Shown: positions 1 through 8,197 of the stretch, piece by piece
Layout: every line of letters starts with the position of its first letter
Position numbering within the stretch: the stretch's first letter is position 1
Origin: JBKHBQ01 sp046542305
Lineage (GTDB): Bacteria; Bacteroidota; Bacteroidia; Bacteroidales; 4484-276
DNA length: 18,913 nucleotides
NCBI GenBank assembly: GCA_046542305.1
Contig: JBKHBQ010000049.1
Location: 1 to 18,913, forward strand
Reading direction: 5' to 3'
The notes under the pieces: generated by a model
Told to the model about the DNA's origin: nothing
The model's database searches: none
The model's input: the letters and a program-made list of their open reading frames with translations, nothing else
Position numbers and translations under genes: made by a program

Positions 1-57
1 GTATCCTGCAATGGCATATCCACGCTTCTGCCATCGCTCAGCTTTCTGTATACCCAT
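1..57 (-). CDS. Possible 5' end of a truncated gene running off the left edge
   Basis: On the minus strand an ATG at 57-55 opens a frame that stays open to the window edge (19 codons), starting Met-Gly-Ile-Gln-Lys-Ala-Glu-Arg. An in-frame stop lies 15 nt upstream, at 75-73, so this ATG or the TTG just before it would be the start. It lies about 140 nt downstream of the permease gene on the same strand. The fragment is too short to assign to a family, and a chance open frame of this length is quite possible. Confidence 0.3.
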   Translation of the reverse strand, partial: MGIQKAERWQKRGYAIAGY

Positions 58-198
58 CAATAAGCTTCGCTGCTACCGGGTTATATGGCAAAAGCTGAAA
101 TGCCGCCACACCTTATGAAAATTGTTCAGCACATCGTTTCCTATGCAGGCAGTGATCTGAAACTCAACGTAGGTAAAATCATTCCGGCTTGCTTTGTT

Positions 199-1284
199 CT
201 ATCTCAACCGCCGGATATAGAGATAAACCGCCACTATGCCGAACAATATATTCGGCATCCACGCGGCCAGCAACGGAGCCAGGTTGCCAAAGGTGGCAAA
301 TACCGACGAAATCTGCATCACCAGCACGAAAAAGAATGCAAGGCCGATCCCAAGTCCCAGGTGAACGCCTATGCCGCCGCGTACTTTGCGAGATGAGAGC
401 GACACTCCGATGAGCGTCATCACCAGGGTTGCAAAAGGGAAGGCAATGCGCTTATGCTTCTCCACCTCGTATTCGGTGACCCTCGGATTGCCTTTCATGC
501 GCTGTTCCCTGATGTATTCCCTGATCTCGTAAAAGTTCATCACCTCAAAATCCTCCTTTTTAATGAACAGGTCGGAAGGATGCAGGTTAATCAGCGTATC
601 CATCATCAGTCCCTTCTTCAGGTTTTCGCGGTCGCCATCGATTTCGCGGATGTAATAATTGGTGAGTTGCCATTTTCCACTGATCGAATCATATTCCATT
701 TTATCCGAACTCAGCTTAAAGCGCATCTGATGCATATTATCGAACTGCTCCAGGGTAAACCGGCGTCCCGAAAGATTCGAGGTATTGAAGCTTTCCACAT
801 AAACAAAGGTGCCGGGGGAAATTTGAAGGTGGATATTCTGGTCCTTGCTCTTGGTGAGATTTTCCATGTAGATATTCTTGAATTCACGCCGCACCACATT
901 GGCGCGCGGAATCACGAAATTGGCCAGAAAAAACGACATGATGGTCAGGATAAAAGCGGCGATCATGTATGGATACAACAGCCGGTTGAAACTCATCCCG
1001 CTGCTCAGCATGGCAATGATTTCGGTGTTCATGGCCAGTTTGGAGGTAAAAAAGATAACGGCGATAAACGTGAACAAATAGCTGAACATATTGATGAAGA
1101 ACGGTATGAAGTTCACGTAATGCTTGAAGACGATCTCCCGTAAAGGAGCCTCGTTCTTGATGAAATCGTCGATATTTTCGGAAACGTCAAAAATGATGAT
1201 GATGATGGTAAGCAGGGCAATGGAGTAAAAAAATGTACCCAGGAATTTTTTAATAATGTAAATATCGAGGATCTTCAGTCTCAT
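199..1284 (-). CDS. LptF/LptG-family lipopolysaccharide export permease
   Basis: A 361-residue inner-membrane permease of the YjgP/YjgQ (LptF/LptG) family, the membrane half of the ABC system that moves LPS from the inner membrane to the periplasmic Lpt bridge. The sequence shows the family layout. An N-terminal amphipathic start (LDIYIIKKF) leads into a first membrane segment at about residues 13-35. Two more segments follow by about residue 125. A long soluble periplasmic region, presumably the beta-jellyroll, spans about 130-270. Three C-terminal segments follow the conserved turn VEKHKRIAFPFATLVMTLIG. The length fits the shorter LptG-like members; I cannot separate LptF from LptG by eye. 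It begins 15 nt after the glycosyltransferase stop on the same strand, so the two are probably cotranscribed. Confidence 0.88.
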   Translation of the reverse strand: MRLKILDIYIIKKFLGTFFYSIALLTIIIIIFDVSENIDDFIKNEAPLREIVFKHYVNFIPFFINMFSYLFTFIAVIFFTSKLAMNTEIIAMLSSGMSFNRLLYPYMIAAFILTIMSFFLANFVIPRANVVRREFKNIYMENLTKSKDQNIHLQISPGTFVYVESFNTSNLSGRRFTLEQFDNMHQMRFKLSSDKMEYDSISGKWQLTNYYIREIDGDRENLKKGLMMDTLINLHPSDLFIKKEDFEVMNFYEIREYIREQRMKGNPRVTEYEVEKHKRIAFPFATLVMTLIGVSLSSRKVRGGIGVHLGLGIGLAFFFVLVMQISSVFATFGNLAPLLAAWMPNILFGIVAVYLYIRRLR

Positions 1285-1299
1285 GCCATTATGCCTTAT

Positions 1300-2910
1300 C
1301 TAATTAACGGAAGCGTCATCTTTAAAATCGACCAGCACCAGGTGGCGCCTTTCAAAATAAATGGTGTAATCGAAAAGCTCCCGGTACCGCTCCCCTTCAA
1401 GAAATGGTTTTTCCGATAAATATAGCGCATTATCGTGCTTTTTATTATCTGCTACTTCAAGGATTTTCATTCGTTCGCGGGTGATGATAAAGCTGTTGGG
1501 ATTGTCGCGGATGGTGCCCTTATAAAGGTAAAGGTCCTTTCCTTTTGTGATTTTCCCTACATGTTCGGCGTCTTCGCGATATTGTCTGAGGTGTTCGGCG
1601 CGCGGCGGAAACACGAACCAGTCGAACCCGATCCGCATAATCAGCAGCATGATCACAAAAATGATCATCCGCTGTGCAGGAATTTTGTAGTAGAGAAAGG
1701 TAAAAAATGTTGCAGCCACTGCAAGGGTCACCACTTTGGGCCAGAGATAGGGGATTCCCTGTGTGTCGGGATGAAAAGGCACATACCACATGCCGAGCGA
1801 AGCCGCCACAGCCACCACAAGGAACAGGTACTCCAGCCCTTTGTGCAGCGCAGGATGTCCGCTCTTTTTGTAAATGCCAAAATAGCTGAACAGCACAAAG
1901 AGCAGGGGCGCAAGCATCAGGATATAGCGCGGGTGTACTTCAGGCGATGTCCAGTAGAGGACAATGTTGGATGCAAACATCAGAAAACTGAACTTCAGAA
2001 ACGGCGTGTTCCAAATTTCCCGCATCACCTTTTTTGAAAACAGGAAAAAGATCAACAGCGACCATGGCGCAAAATGATACAACTGCTCCACCGGAAACTC
2101 AAAGAGATGAATAAAAGTTTCGTACCATCCGTACCTGATCACGGTGCGTTTGTTGGATTCGTTGATCAGGTTGGGTAACAGTTCATCCAGGGTGTTGTAC
2201 TGGCTGTACCAGAGGTAGTACCCTCCTACCAGCAGCACAAACACCCCCATCCCAGCAAAATGCTGCCAGTGAAACAATCGTTTGAAATCCTTCTGATAAA
2301 TAAAAAACACAAGCAGCGAAATTCCCTGAAATGCCACTGCCGGCAGCGCTTTCATCAGAAAAGCCGCACTGATAAGCAAATAAGAGATCAGGAACAGCCT
2401 GAGATATTTTTTGGCATCATATTGATGGTAGATCACCATAAAATTCACAAATATCACCCATGAAAAGGTAATGTCGATCAGCGCCAGAAAAGAATCCCAC
2501 AACAAAATGCGGCCGCAGGTGATAAACATCAGCGCGTTGAAAAGCGCAAACCGGCGGCTGTAATGCTTCGACAGGTAATAATAAATGGTGAGTGCGAAAC
2601 CGATCAAACCAAGAATGGTAACCATCCGCATGGCAAACAGCGAGGTGCTTCCGGTTAATTCAAACATCAGGATGATGAGCCAGTTGAACAAGGGAGGCTT
2701 GTTGTAATAATGTACTCCGTTGAGGGTAGGAACGATGTAGTTTTCCGAGATCATCATCTCAAGCGATACCAGCCCGCGGATGGCTTCGTCAGGCACGAAA
2801 ATCACGGGAACCATACCCAGGTTGATCAGCAGTGCGGGAAAAACCAGTACGATCGCCGTGATGTACATCACCGCCGGTCGATCATGGATAAAGCCGAGCA
2901 TTTTTTTCAT
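1300..2910 (-). CDS. ArnT/PMT-like (GT39) membrane glycosyltransferase
   Basis: A polytopic inner-membrane glycosyltransferase, about 536 residues from the preferred start at 2910 (Met-Lys-Lys-Met-Leu). The frame is open further upstream, to 3012, but that extension is Arg/Cys/Pro-rich and not hydrophobic, so I reject it. Family marks are the acidic pair in the first periplasmic loop (VPDEAIRG), where ArnT/PMT enzymes carry their catalytic Asp, and the following HYYNKPPLFNWL motif. About a dozen hydrophobic segments and a soluble C-terminal domain of about 100 residues come after. These enzymes transfer a sugar from an undecaprenyl-phosphate donor to a periplasmic acceptor such as lipid A. 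The acceptor here is not evident, but linkage to an LPS permease suggests an envelope glycolipid. A near-match to the -7 element lies just upstream. Confidence 0.85.
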   Translation of the reverse strand: MKKMLGFIHDRPAVMYITAIVLVFPALLINLGMVPVIFVPDEAIRGLVSLEMMISENYIVPTLNGVHYYNKPPLFNWLIILMFELTGSTSLFAMRMVTILGLIGFALTIYYYLSKHYSRRFALFNALMFITCGRILLWDSFLALIDITFSWVIFVNFMVIYHQYDAKKYLRLFLISYLLISAAFLMKALPAVAFQGISLLVFFIYQKDFKRLFHWQHFAGMGVFVLLVGGYYLWYSQYNTLDELLPNLINESNKRTVIRYGWYETFIHLFEFPVEQLYHFAPWSLLIFFLFSKKVMREIWNTPFLKFSFLMFASNIVLYWTSPEVHPRYILMLAPLLFVLFSYFGIYKKSGHPALHKGLEYLFLVVAVAASLGMWYVPFHPDTQGIPYLWPKVVTLAVAATFFTFLYYKIPAQRMIIFVIMLLIMRIGFDWFVFPPRAEHLRQYREDAEHVGKITKGKDLYLYKGTIRDNPNSFIITRERMKILEVADNKKHDNALYLSEKPFLEGERYRELFDYTIYFERRHLVLVDFKDDASVN

Positions 2911-3066
2911 GGCGCGAAAATAAAGTATTTTGCGCATTGACGGATGCAGTAAAAGGAAGCTGTTGCACCGCGGGGGATAAACGCATCTTCGCACAATCGC
3001 AGAAACAGGCAATCCCGGTTGTAAGGTACAGCGGGGAAGCCCGAAAGTATGCCGCTGATCACAGGT

Positions 3067-3297
3067 TTAGTCCCTGGCGCGGTACTTGAAAATATACTTA
3101 AACGGGTAATTGTCCCAGAAATCCACCATCTGGAAATGGATTCCGTCCTCGATCAGTTTTTCACGGATTTCTCCCTGAAAATCATCCACCGAGATCTTTA
3201 CCTCGCATTCCTTGGTTTGCGGATCGACAAAAATATCGCTTGCCGAAGCAAACAGTTTTTTCAACGACCTGCTGACTTTTAATTCTTCTGCGTTCAT
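3067..3297 (-). CDS. Small acidic protein of unknown function (76 aa)
   Basis: I do not recognise this protein. From the ATG at 3297 (Met-Asn-Ala-Glu-Glu-Leu-Lys) it is 76 residues, soluble and mixed-charge, with no signal peptide, membrane segment or cysteine. The first 30 residues look helical (SRSLKKLFASASDIF). The middle alternates like beta strands around an acidic stretch (CEVKISVDDF has the only obvious Cys-containing strand). The end is aromatic and basic (DFWDNYPFKYIFKYRARD). A longer reading frame to 3342 would run through its own promoter, so the shorter start is preferred. A good -7 element at 3328-3321 supports it as a real, separately transcribed gene. It sits alone between the glycosyltransferase and the phosphoesterase. 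Confidence 0.6.
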   Translation of the reverse strand: MNAEELKVSRSLKKLFASASDIFVDPQTKECEVKISVDDFQGEIREKLIEDGIHFQMVDFWDNYPFKYIFKYRARD

Positions 3298-3320
3298 AAA
3301 AATCAATTTAATTGAAGCTG

Positions 3321-3348
3321 CAAAGCTAATCCACATTGCCAATGCAAA
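3321..3348 (-). promoter_or_regulatory. Bacteroidota-type promoter for the 76-aa gene
   Basis: Read on the minus strand, TAGCTTTG (3328-3321) matches the -7 consensus TAnnTTTG exactly. A TTTG at 3348-3345 could be the -33 element, although the 16-nt spacing is somewhat short. It would give a leader of roughly 20 nt before the ATG at 3297. Confidence 0.5.
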
Positions 3349-3372
3349 GGCGAAATAAATATTAAATAAATA

Positions 3373-4173
3373 TTAAAATTCCACCGCTATCTTTTCACGG
3401 GCCTGCTCATCAGGTACCTCGGTGGTTTGTTCGTCAGGGATCAGGGTATCGTAATAGATTACCTGCCAATTTCCTTCTTCGTCCTCAACCAGTGCCGACA
3501 TGGTTTCCACCCAATCGCCGGAATTGAGGTAATGAACGTTGTCGATTATTTTGTTCTCAGGCTTGTGAATATGCCCGCAGATGATGCCTGTATAGCCTTT
3601 CATTTTTACATAATCCACCATCACCTGTTCGAAATCGGAGATATAGCTTACGGCAAGCTTCACCCGATTTTTGATTTTCTGTGAAACGGAATCGTAAGGA
3701 AGCCCGCGCAGCGCCCGCCGTTTATTATGCCTGCGGTTGATCCAGAGCAGAAATTTGTAGCCAATATCCCCCACCCTGGCCAGCCAGGTAAATCTGGAAC
3801 TCACCACATCGAAAAGATCCCCATGGGTGACAAAATATTTCCGCCCTTTACTTACCAGTTCAAAATGATCAACGATTTTGATGTTGCCAAAAACGATCGG
3901 GATCATCTTATCGAGGAAATCATCATGATTGCCGCGCACATATATCACCTGCGTATTATGCCTCTCAATCATTTCGAGAATGCGCCTGAACACGCGTGTG
4001 TCCTTTTTCTTCCATTTGCCTTTGTGATTAAGGTGCCAGGCATCGATGATGTCGCCGTTCAGGATCAGGCGCCGCGAATGGTTGTACTTGAGAAACTTTG
4101 CCAGCTCCCTGGATTTGGCATCCACGGTACCAAGATGAACATCCGACACAACGATGGTTTTAAAATAAGCCAC
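3373..4173 (-). CDS. LpxH-like calcineurin-type metallophosphoesterase
   Basis: A 266-residue phosphoesterase with the full set of dinuclear metal motifs: SDVHLG (D11, H13), NGDIID (D41), GNHDD (N82, H83), THGD (H117) and GHIH (H201, H203). The closest known type is the COG2908 UDP-2,3-diacylglucosamine diphosphatase group, which hydrolyses UDP-diacylglucosamine to lipid X in lipid A synthesis. The lipid-facing insert between about residues 120 and 190 is basic and aromatic, as expected for a lipid substrate. The start must be GTG at 4173. There is a stop two codons upstream, and the first internal Met lies after three metal ligands. Other phosphoesterase substrates cannot be excluded. Neighbouring envelope genes favour the lipid A role. 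Confidence 0.85.
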   Translation of the reverse strand: MAYFKTIVVSDVHLGTVDAKSRELAKFLKYNHSRRLILNGDIIDAWHLNHKGKWKKKDTRVFRRILEMIERHNTQVIYVRGNHDDFLDKMIPIVFGNIKIVDHFELVSKGRKYFVTHGDLFDVVSSRFTWLARVGDIGYKFLLWINRRHNKRRALRGLPYDSVSQKIKNRVKLAVSYISDFEQVMVDYVKMKGYTGIICGHIHKPENKIIDNVHYLNSGDWVETMSALVEDEEGNWQVIYYDTLIPDEQTTEVPDEQAREKIAVEF

Positions 4174-4234
4174 AGATCATTTTACTTTTAGCATGTAAAA
4201 TTAAGGCGCACCATTCTAACCTCTTTTACCCTGA

Positions 4235-4264
4235 TGTTAAGACTTTTTTAAATTTGTGTTAAGA
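4235..4264. repeat. Direct repeat TGTTAAGA, two copies one 22-bp period apart
   Basis: TGTTAAGA occurs at 4235-4242 and again at 4257-4264. The start-to-start distance of 22 bp is two helical turns, so both copies face the same side of the DNA. They lie in the divergent spacer between the phosphoesterase and the psr operon. This arrangement is typical of binding sites for dimerising response regulators, but no regulator is encoded in the window. Confidence 0.35.
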
Positions 4265-4364
4265 TTGGAAAAAAATGGTTTTCCTTAAAAAGCACCCGCT
4301 TTACTTTTCTCTCCACATCACAAAAAAAGTTGAGCTAAACCATATTTTTATCTGAGCAGGAACT

Positions 4365-4384
4365 ATTGTTAATTATTAAACAAT
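4365..4384. promoter_or_regulatory. Operator-like inverted repeat ATTGTT-N8-AACAAT upstream of the psr operon
   Basis: The arms ATTGTT (4365-4370) and AACAAT (4379-4384) are perfect inverted repeats with an 8-nt A/T spacer. The site ends 13 nt before the -7 element and is centred near -37 relative to the expected transcription start, where a -33 box would normally sit. No convincing TTTG box is present there, which fits an activator-dependent promoter. The arms resemble, loosely, CRP/FNR-family half sites, but the spacing is not that of canonical FNR or CRP. Confidence 0.45.
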
Positions 4385-4397
4385 GCAGCGATTCTTT

Positions 4398-4405
4398 TAT
4401 TTTTG
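4398..4405 (+). promoter_or_regulatory. -7 promoter element for the sulfur operon
   Basis: TATTTTTG is an exact match to TAnnTTTG. It lies 41 nt before the psrA-like ATG at 4447, giving a leader of about 35 nt. The usual TTTG -33 box is absent and the inverted repeat at 4365-4384 occupies that position. Confidence 0.55.
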
Positions 4406-4446
4406 CATTGGTTTTTACATTCAAATATTTACATATAAGCGATTAA

Positions 4447-6693
4447 ATGAAAACCAGAAGAGATTTCATAAAAATATCCGCCCTCGGAACAGCAGGCATC
4501 ACACTGGCCGGGAGCTACCTTTCAATGGCCGGCGGCACCGGGATGCCCGACAAACCGACGGAAGGAAAAAGCAGTTTTGCAAAGCAAAAGAGGTTCCCCA
4601 CCTATTGTGAAGTATGTTTCTGGAAATGCGCAGGCTGGACCTACACCGACGAAAACAACAGGATCATCAAGATCATCGGCAACAATAACGATCCGCATTG
4701 CAACGGCAGGCTATGTCCGCGTGGTACCGGCGGCGTAGGAATGTATTACGACAGCGACAGGCTGACCAGGCCGCTGATCCGCGTGGAAAATAACGGCGAA
4801 CAAACCTTCAGGGAAGCCACCTGGGATGAAGCCCTTGGGCTGGTAGCCGACAAAATGAAAGAAATTGCCGGCAAATACGGCCCCGAGAGTTTCGCGCTTT
4901 TCAACCACGGATCGGCAGGGAAACATCTGGGACACCTCTTAAAGGCATATGGCTCTGCCAACATCACTGCACCATCCTATGCCCAGTGCCGCGGACCAAG
5001 AGAAGTAGGTTTTGTCGCCACCTTCGGGTCGGCAGTGGGATCACCCGAACCCACCGATATCCGCGACACCCGTTGCCTGGTGCTCATCGGTTCGCATCTG
5101 GGCGAAAACATGCACAACAGCCAGGTGCAGGAAATGTCGGACGCCATCGACAAGGGAGCCACGATTATTACGGTAGATCCCCGCTTTTCGACGGTAGCCA
5201 GCAAATCCAGGTTCTGGCTGCCCATCAAGCCCTCTACCGACATCGCGCTGCTGATGGCCTGGATTCATGTGATCATCAATGAGAAACTTTACGACAGGGA
5301 CTACGTCGAAAAATATACCTACGGCCTCGACCTGCTGAAAAAGCATGTGGAAAAGATGACCCCCGAATGGGCCTACGGGATTACCACCATCAAACCGGAC
5401 ATCATCCGCAAAACCGCGCGTGAAATGGCCGATGCCTCACCTGCAGTGATCCTGCACCCGGGGCGGCATGTAACCTGGTACGGCGACGATACCCAGCGTG
5501 CACGGGCCATGGCTATTATCAATGCGCTGCTGGGCTCGTGGGGACGCCGCGGAGGTTTTTATTTCAAGGAAAGCATGTCGCTTCCTGATTTTCCGCATCC
5601 GCCCTACCCCAAGCCCTCGTGGACCTGGCGCGATGCCCTCAACGGAAAATATCCGCTCGCCGGCATGTCGGTGGCCAACGGCCTGATCGACGCATCCATT
5701 CCCTCGCCGGACAACAAATACAACATCAAAGCGTGGATGGTGGCCGGAACCAACCTGCCGCTGACCATGCCCCAGAAGGAAACCCTTCAAAAAGCCATGC
5801 AGGCGCTCGATTTTTTGGTCGTGGTGGATACCATGCCCATGGAAATTACCGGATATGCCGATGTGATCCTTCCGGAATGCACTTATCTGGAACGCTACGA
5901 CGACATCAGGACCTCTCCGAACCGGGAGCCTTACCTGGCCCTGCGAATGCCTGCCACCGAGCCGCTGGGCGACACCAAACCCGCATGGTGGATGGCCAAA
6001 CAATTGGGCGAAAGGCTGGGCCTGCACGATTATTTTGCTTACGAAAGCATCGAGGAGATGCTCGACTGGCAACTTAAGCAAGCAGGATCTTCGCTGGAGG
6101 AAATGCAAAAGATCGGGGTGAAAAAATTCAATCGCCGGAGCGGTCCGCTGTATCTTGCCGACGGTGAAGATTATACATTCAATACAAATACCGGCAAAAT
6201 CGAGCTTTATTCCACCGAACTGGCCGCACTCGGTTTCGACCCGATGCCGGTATTCACCCGGCATCCCGAACCTCCGCGCGGATATTACCGCCTTATCTAC
6301 GGAAGAGCGCCCTCGCATACCTTCAGCCGTACGTCGAATAACCCGAACCTTTTCGACCTTAAAGACGAAAACGTGATCTGGATCAACCCGAAAGTAACCC
6401 AATTGTGGGGATTGAAAAACGGTCAGTACATCTGGGTGAAGAACCAGGACGGTGTGGTATCGGAATTCCCGATCAGGGTGAGGGAAACCGAACGGATCCG
6501 CTGGGACTCCGTGTACATGGTACATGGCTTCGGCCATAGCAAGAAAGCGCTGAGCCGTGCTTATGGCAAGGGTGTGAACGATTCGGATATGATCACCAAT
6601 GTGCTGGTAGATCCCATTATGGGCGGCACCGGAATGCGCGGAAATTTTATAACATTTTTAACCACGGACCCCAAAATGGAGGTTGAATCATGA
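4447..6693 (+). CDS. psrA: Molybdopterin oxidoreductase, PsrA/PhsA type (polysulfide or thiosulfate reductase catalytic subunit)
   Basis: The 748-residue catalytic subunit of a CISM-type complex. Residues 1-30 are a twin-arginine signal (Arg4-Arg5-Asp-Phe-Ile-Lys, then a hydrophobic stretch), so it should be exported folded. A [4Fe-4S] site follows: C54-x2-C57-x3-C61-x28-C90, the last in LCPRG. Cys181 in SYAQCRGP is the probable molybdenum ligand, as in PsrA/PhsA-type enzymes. The last 110 residues (GRAPSHTFSRTSNNPNLF onward) are the molybdopterin-dinucleotide-binding cap domain. Length agrees with known PsrA and PhsA proteins (about 760) and is too short for TtrA. The stop codon overlaps the next start (ATGA), so subunits are translationally coupled. 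Whether the substrate is polysulfide, thiosulfate, sulfur or another oxyanion cannot be read from sequence. No maturation chaperone gene lies in the operon. Confidence 0.9.
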   Translation: MKTRRDFIKISALGTAGITLAGSYLSMAGGTGMPDKPTEGKSSFAKQKRFPTYCEVCFWKCAGWTYTDENNRIIKIIGNNNDPHCNGRLCPRGTGGVGMYYDSDRLTRPLIRVENNGEQTFREATWDEALGLVADKMKEIAGKYGPESFALFNHGSAGKHLGHLLKAYGSANITAPSYAQCRGPREVGFVATFGSAVGSPEPTDIRDTRCLVLIGSHLGENMHNSQVQEMSDAIDKGATIITVDPRFSTVASKSRFWLPIKPSTDIALLMAWIHVIINEKLYDRDYVEKYTYGLDLLKKHVEKMTPEWAYGITTIKPDIIRKTAREMADASPAVILHPGRHVTWYGDDTQRARAMAIINALLGSWGRRGGFYFKESMSLPDFPHPPYPKPSWTWRDALNGKYPLAGMSVANGLIDASIPSPDNKYNIKAWMVAGTNLPLTMPQKETLQKAMQALDFLVVVDTMPMEITGYADVILPECTYLERYDDIRTSPNREPYLALRMPATEPLGDTKPAWWMAKQLGERLGLHDYFAYESIEEMLDWQLKQAGSSLEEMQKIGVKKFNRRSGPLYLADGEDYTFNTNTGKIELYSTELAALGFDPMPVFTRHPEPPRGYYRLIYGRAPSHTFSRTSNNPNLFDLKDENVIWINPKVTQLWGLKNGQYIWVKNQDGVVSEFPIRVRETERIRWDSVYMVHGFGHSKKALSRAYGKGVNDSDMITNVLVDPIMGGTGMRGNFITFLTTDPKMEVES

Positions 6694-7223
6694 GATATGC
6701 CATGGCCATCGACACCAGGAAGTGTGTCGGGTGCAGCGACTGTGTAGTTGGCTGCCAGACTGAAAATAATGTTCCGCTGGGCTATTGCCGCGACTGGGTT
6801 ACCGAGACCGTGGCCGGCCGCTATCCTAACCTGGAGATCGAACTTCGCACCGAGCGCTGCAACCACTGCGAAAATGCCCCCTGCGTACGCTGCTGCCCTA
6901 CAGGTGCCAGTCATATTGTGGAGGGCGGTGTGGTGCTTGTCGAGCCTGGAAAATGCATCGGTTGCGGCGCCTGTATCCAGTCGTGCCCGTATGATGCCCG
7001 ATATTCGCATCCCGAAGGATGGGTGGATAAATGTACCTTCTGCAACCACCGCATCACCAAGGGCAAACAGCCTGCCTGCGTGGCGGTTTGCCCCACCAAA
7101 TGCATGTATTTTGGCGACCTGGACGACCCCAACAGCGAGGTGTCGAACGCGCTGAAGAACAGAAAATACAAAAGCCTGGCTCCCGAGGCCGGTACCGAAC
7201 CGCAAATCTATTACCTGATCTAA
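6690..7223 (+). CDS. psrB: Four-cluster [4Fe-4S] ferredoxin electron-transfer subunit (PsrB type)
   Basis: A 177-residue iron-sulfur protein that passes electrons between the membrane subunit and the molybdenum subunit. Four cysteine groups are visible: CVGCSDCVVGC, CNHCENAPCVRCCP, CIGCGACIQSCP and CTFCNHRITKGKQPACVAVCPTKC. This is the usual pattern for DmsB/PsrB/NrfC proteins that bind four [4Fe-4S] clusters. It has no signal peptide, as expected if it is carried across the membrane with the Tat-exported catalytic subunit. It overlaps the psrA-like gene by 4 nt and precedes the membrane subunit by 13 nt. It is slightly shorter than characterised PsrB (about 190). Confidence 0.93.
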   Translation: MRYAMAIDTRKCVGCSDCVVGCQTENNVPLGYCRDWVTETVAGRYPNLEIELRTERCNHCENAPCVRCCPTGASHIVEGGVVLVEPGKCIGCGACIQSCPYDARYSHPEGWVDKCTFCNHRITKGKQPACVAVCPTKCMYFGDLDDPNSEVSNALKNRKYKSLAPEAGTEPQIYYLI

Positions 7224-7236
7224 TAACACCGGAATC

Positions 7237-8178
7237 ATGAAAGAAGAACTTTTTATAAGCGGCCGCGATATACCATACATCGACCCGTACCTCAACATCT
7301 GGCACTGGCAGATCCCCATCTATCTGTTCCTGGGAGGGCTGGCGGCAGGCATCCTCTTTTTCGCAAGCTTTTACACCATTCTGGGTAAGGAAAAAGAAAT
7401 GCCCACTACCGTAAAATGGGGACCCTTTCTGGTACCGGCTGCTTTGGTGCTGGGATTGCTGATGCTTTTCCTCGACCTGAAACACCAGCTTTACTTCTGG
7501 CGGCTCTACACCACCGTCAGGCTCGACTCGCCTATGTCGTGGGGCGCCTGGGTGCTGATGTTCATCACACCATTGTCGTTTGTCTGGGTAGGAAGCTACA
7601 TACGTGAAATCATTCCCGAATGGAACTGGAAATACAAATGGATTGAACAGGCTGAAGCCTGGGTGATTGAAAACCGGGTGAAACTGGCCTGGGTGATCAT
7701 GGTGCTGGCCGTGATCCTCGGAATTTATACCGGCATACTGCTTAGCGCCTTCAATGCAAGGCCGCTGTGGAACAATGCCATCCTCGGGCCGCTGTTTCTG
7801 GTGTCGGGGATGTCTACCGGGGTAGCTGCCGTGATGTGGATGTCGAAAAGCCATCACGAACGGAAGGTGCTGAGCCGCATCGACCTGTTGCTGATCGTAA
7901 TCGAGCTGTTTTTCATCACCCACATGATCATGGGCATGCTGGCCGGTTCGCAGGTGATGATACAGGCCGCGGAACTTTTCCTGGGCGGGCAGTTCACGGT
8001 GTCGTTCTGGGTGTTTGTGATCATCCTCGGGCTGCTGTTCCCGGCCACACTTGAAATATTGGAACTGCGCGGCTTTAAAGTTCCCATTGCCATTCCGGCG
8101 TTGCTAATTCTGATCGGCGGGCTGGTGTTCCGCTTTATCATGGTGGAGGCCGGACAGATTACCAGGTATTTATATTAA
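7237..8178 (+). CDS. psrC: NrfD/PsrC-family quinol-interacting membrane subunit
   Basis: A 313-residue integral membrane protein of the NrfD/PsrC family, which anchors the complex and exchanges electrons with menaquinone. The N-terminal signature WHWQIPIYLFLGGLAAG is typical. I count eight hydrophobic segments, at about residues 21-50, 60-80, 93-115, 147-170, 180-202, 212-232, 247-270 and 278-300, the number seen in the Thermus PsrC structure. The start is 13 nt after the ferredoxin stop. No haem ligands or cytochrome fusion are apparent, so the electron route is quinol to PsrB-like to PsrA-like, or the reverse if the complex works oxidatively. Confidence 0.92.
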   Translation: MKEELFISGRDIPYIDPYLNIWHWQIPIYLFLGGLAAGILFFASFYTILGKEKEMPTTVKWGPFLVPAALVLGLLMLFLDLKHQLYFWRLYTTVRLDSPMSWGAWVLMFITPLSFVWVGSYIREIIPEWNWKYKWIEQAEAWVIENRVKLAWVIMVLAVILGIYTGILLSAFNARPLWNNAILGPLFLVSGMSTGVAAVMWMSKSHHERKVLSRIDLLLIVIELFFITHMIMGMLAGSQVMIQAAELFLGGQFTVSFWVFVIILGLLFPATLEILELRGFKVPIAIPALLILIGGLVFRFIMVEAGQITRYLY

Positions 8179-8197
8179 CGAAAAAAAATTATTCACT

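Noticed and set aside
454..1143. Long plus-strand open frame of 229 codons
   Set aside because: It is antisense to the LptF/LptG-like permease, is His-rich with no family marks, and the minus-strand protein is clearly real.
2911..3012. N-terminal extension of the GT39-like protein
   Set aside because: It is Arg/Cys/Pro-rich and precedes the natural start of the first membrane segment; the ATG at 2910 gives the expected family N-terminus.
5437..6537. 366-codon minus-strand open frame inside the molybdoenzyme gene
   Set aside because: It is a codon-bias shadow of the psrA-like gene. It is rich in His, Arg and Gly without any motif, and has no promoter.
4447..6693. Arsenate (ArrA) or tetrathionate (TtrA) reductase
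   Set aside because: The protein is shorter than those families and sits with sulfur transport and rhodanese-like genes. The PsrA/PhsA type fits better, although substrate remains unproven.
7054..7923. 289-codon minus-strand open frame across psrB/psrC
   Set aside because: It is antisense to two confidently assigned genes. Its composition is that of a shadow frame.
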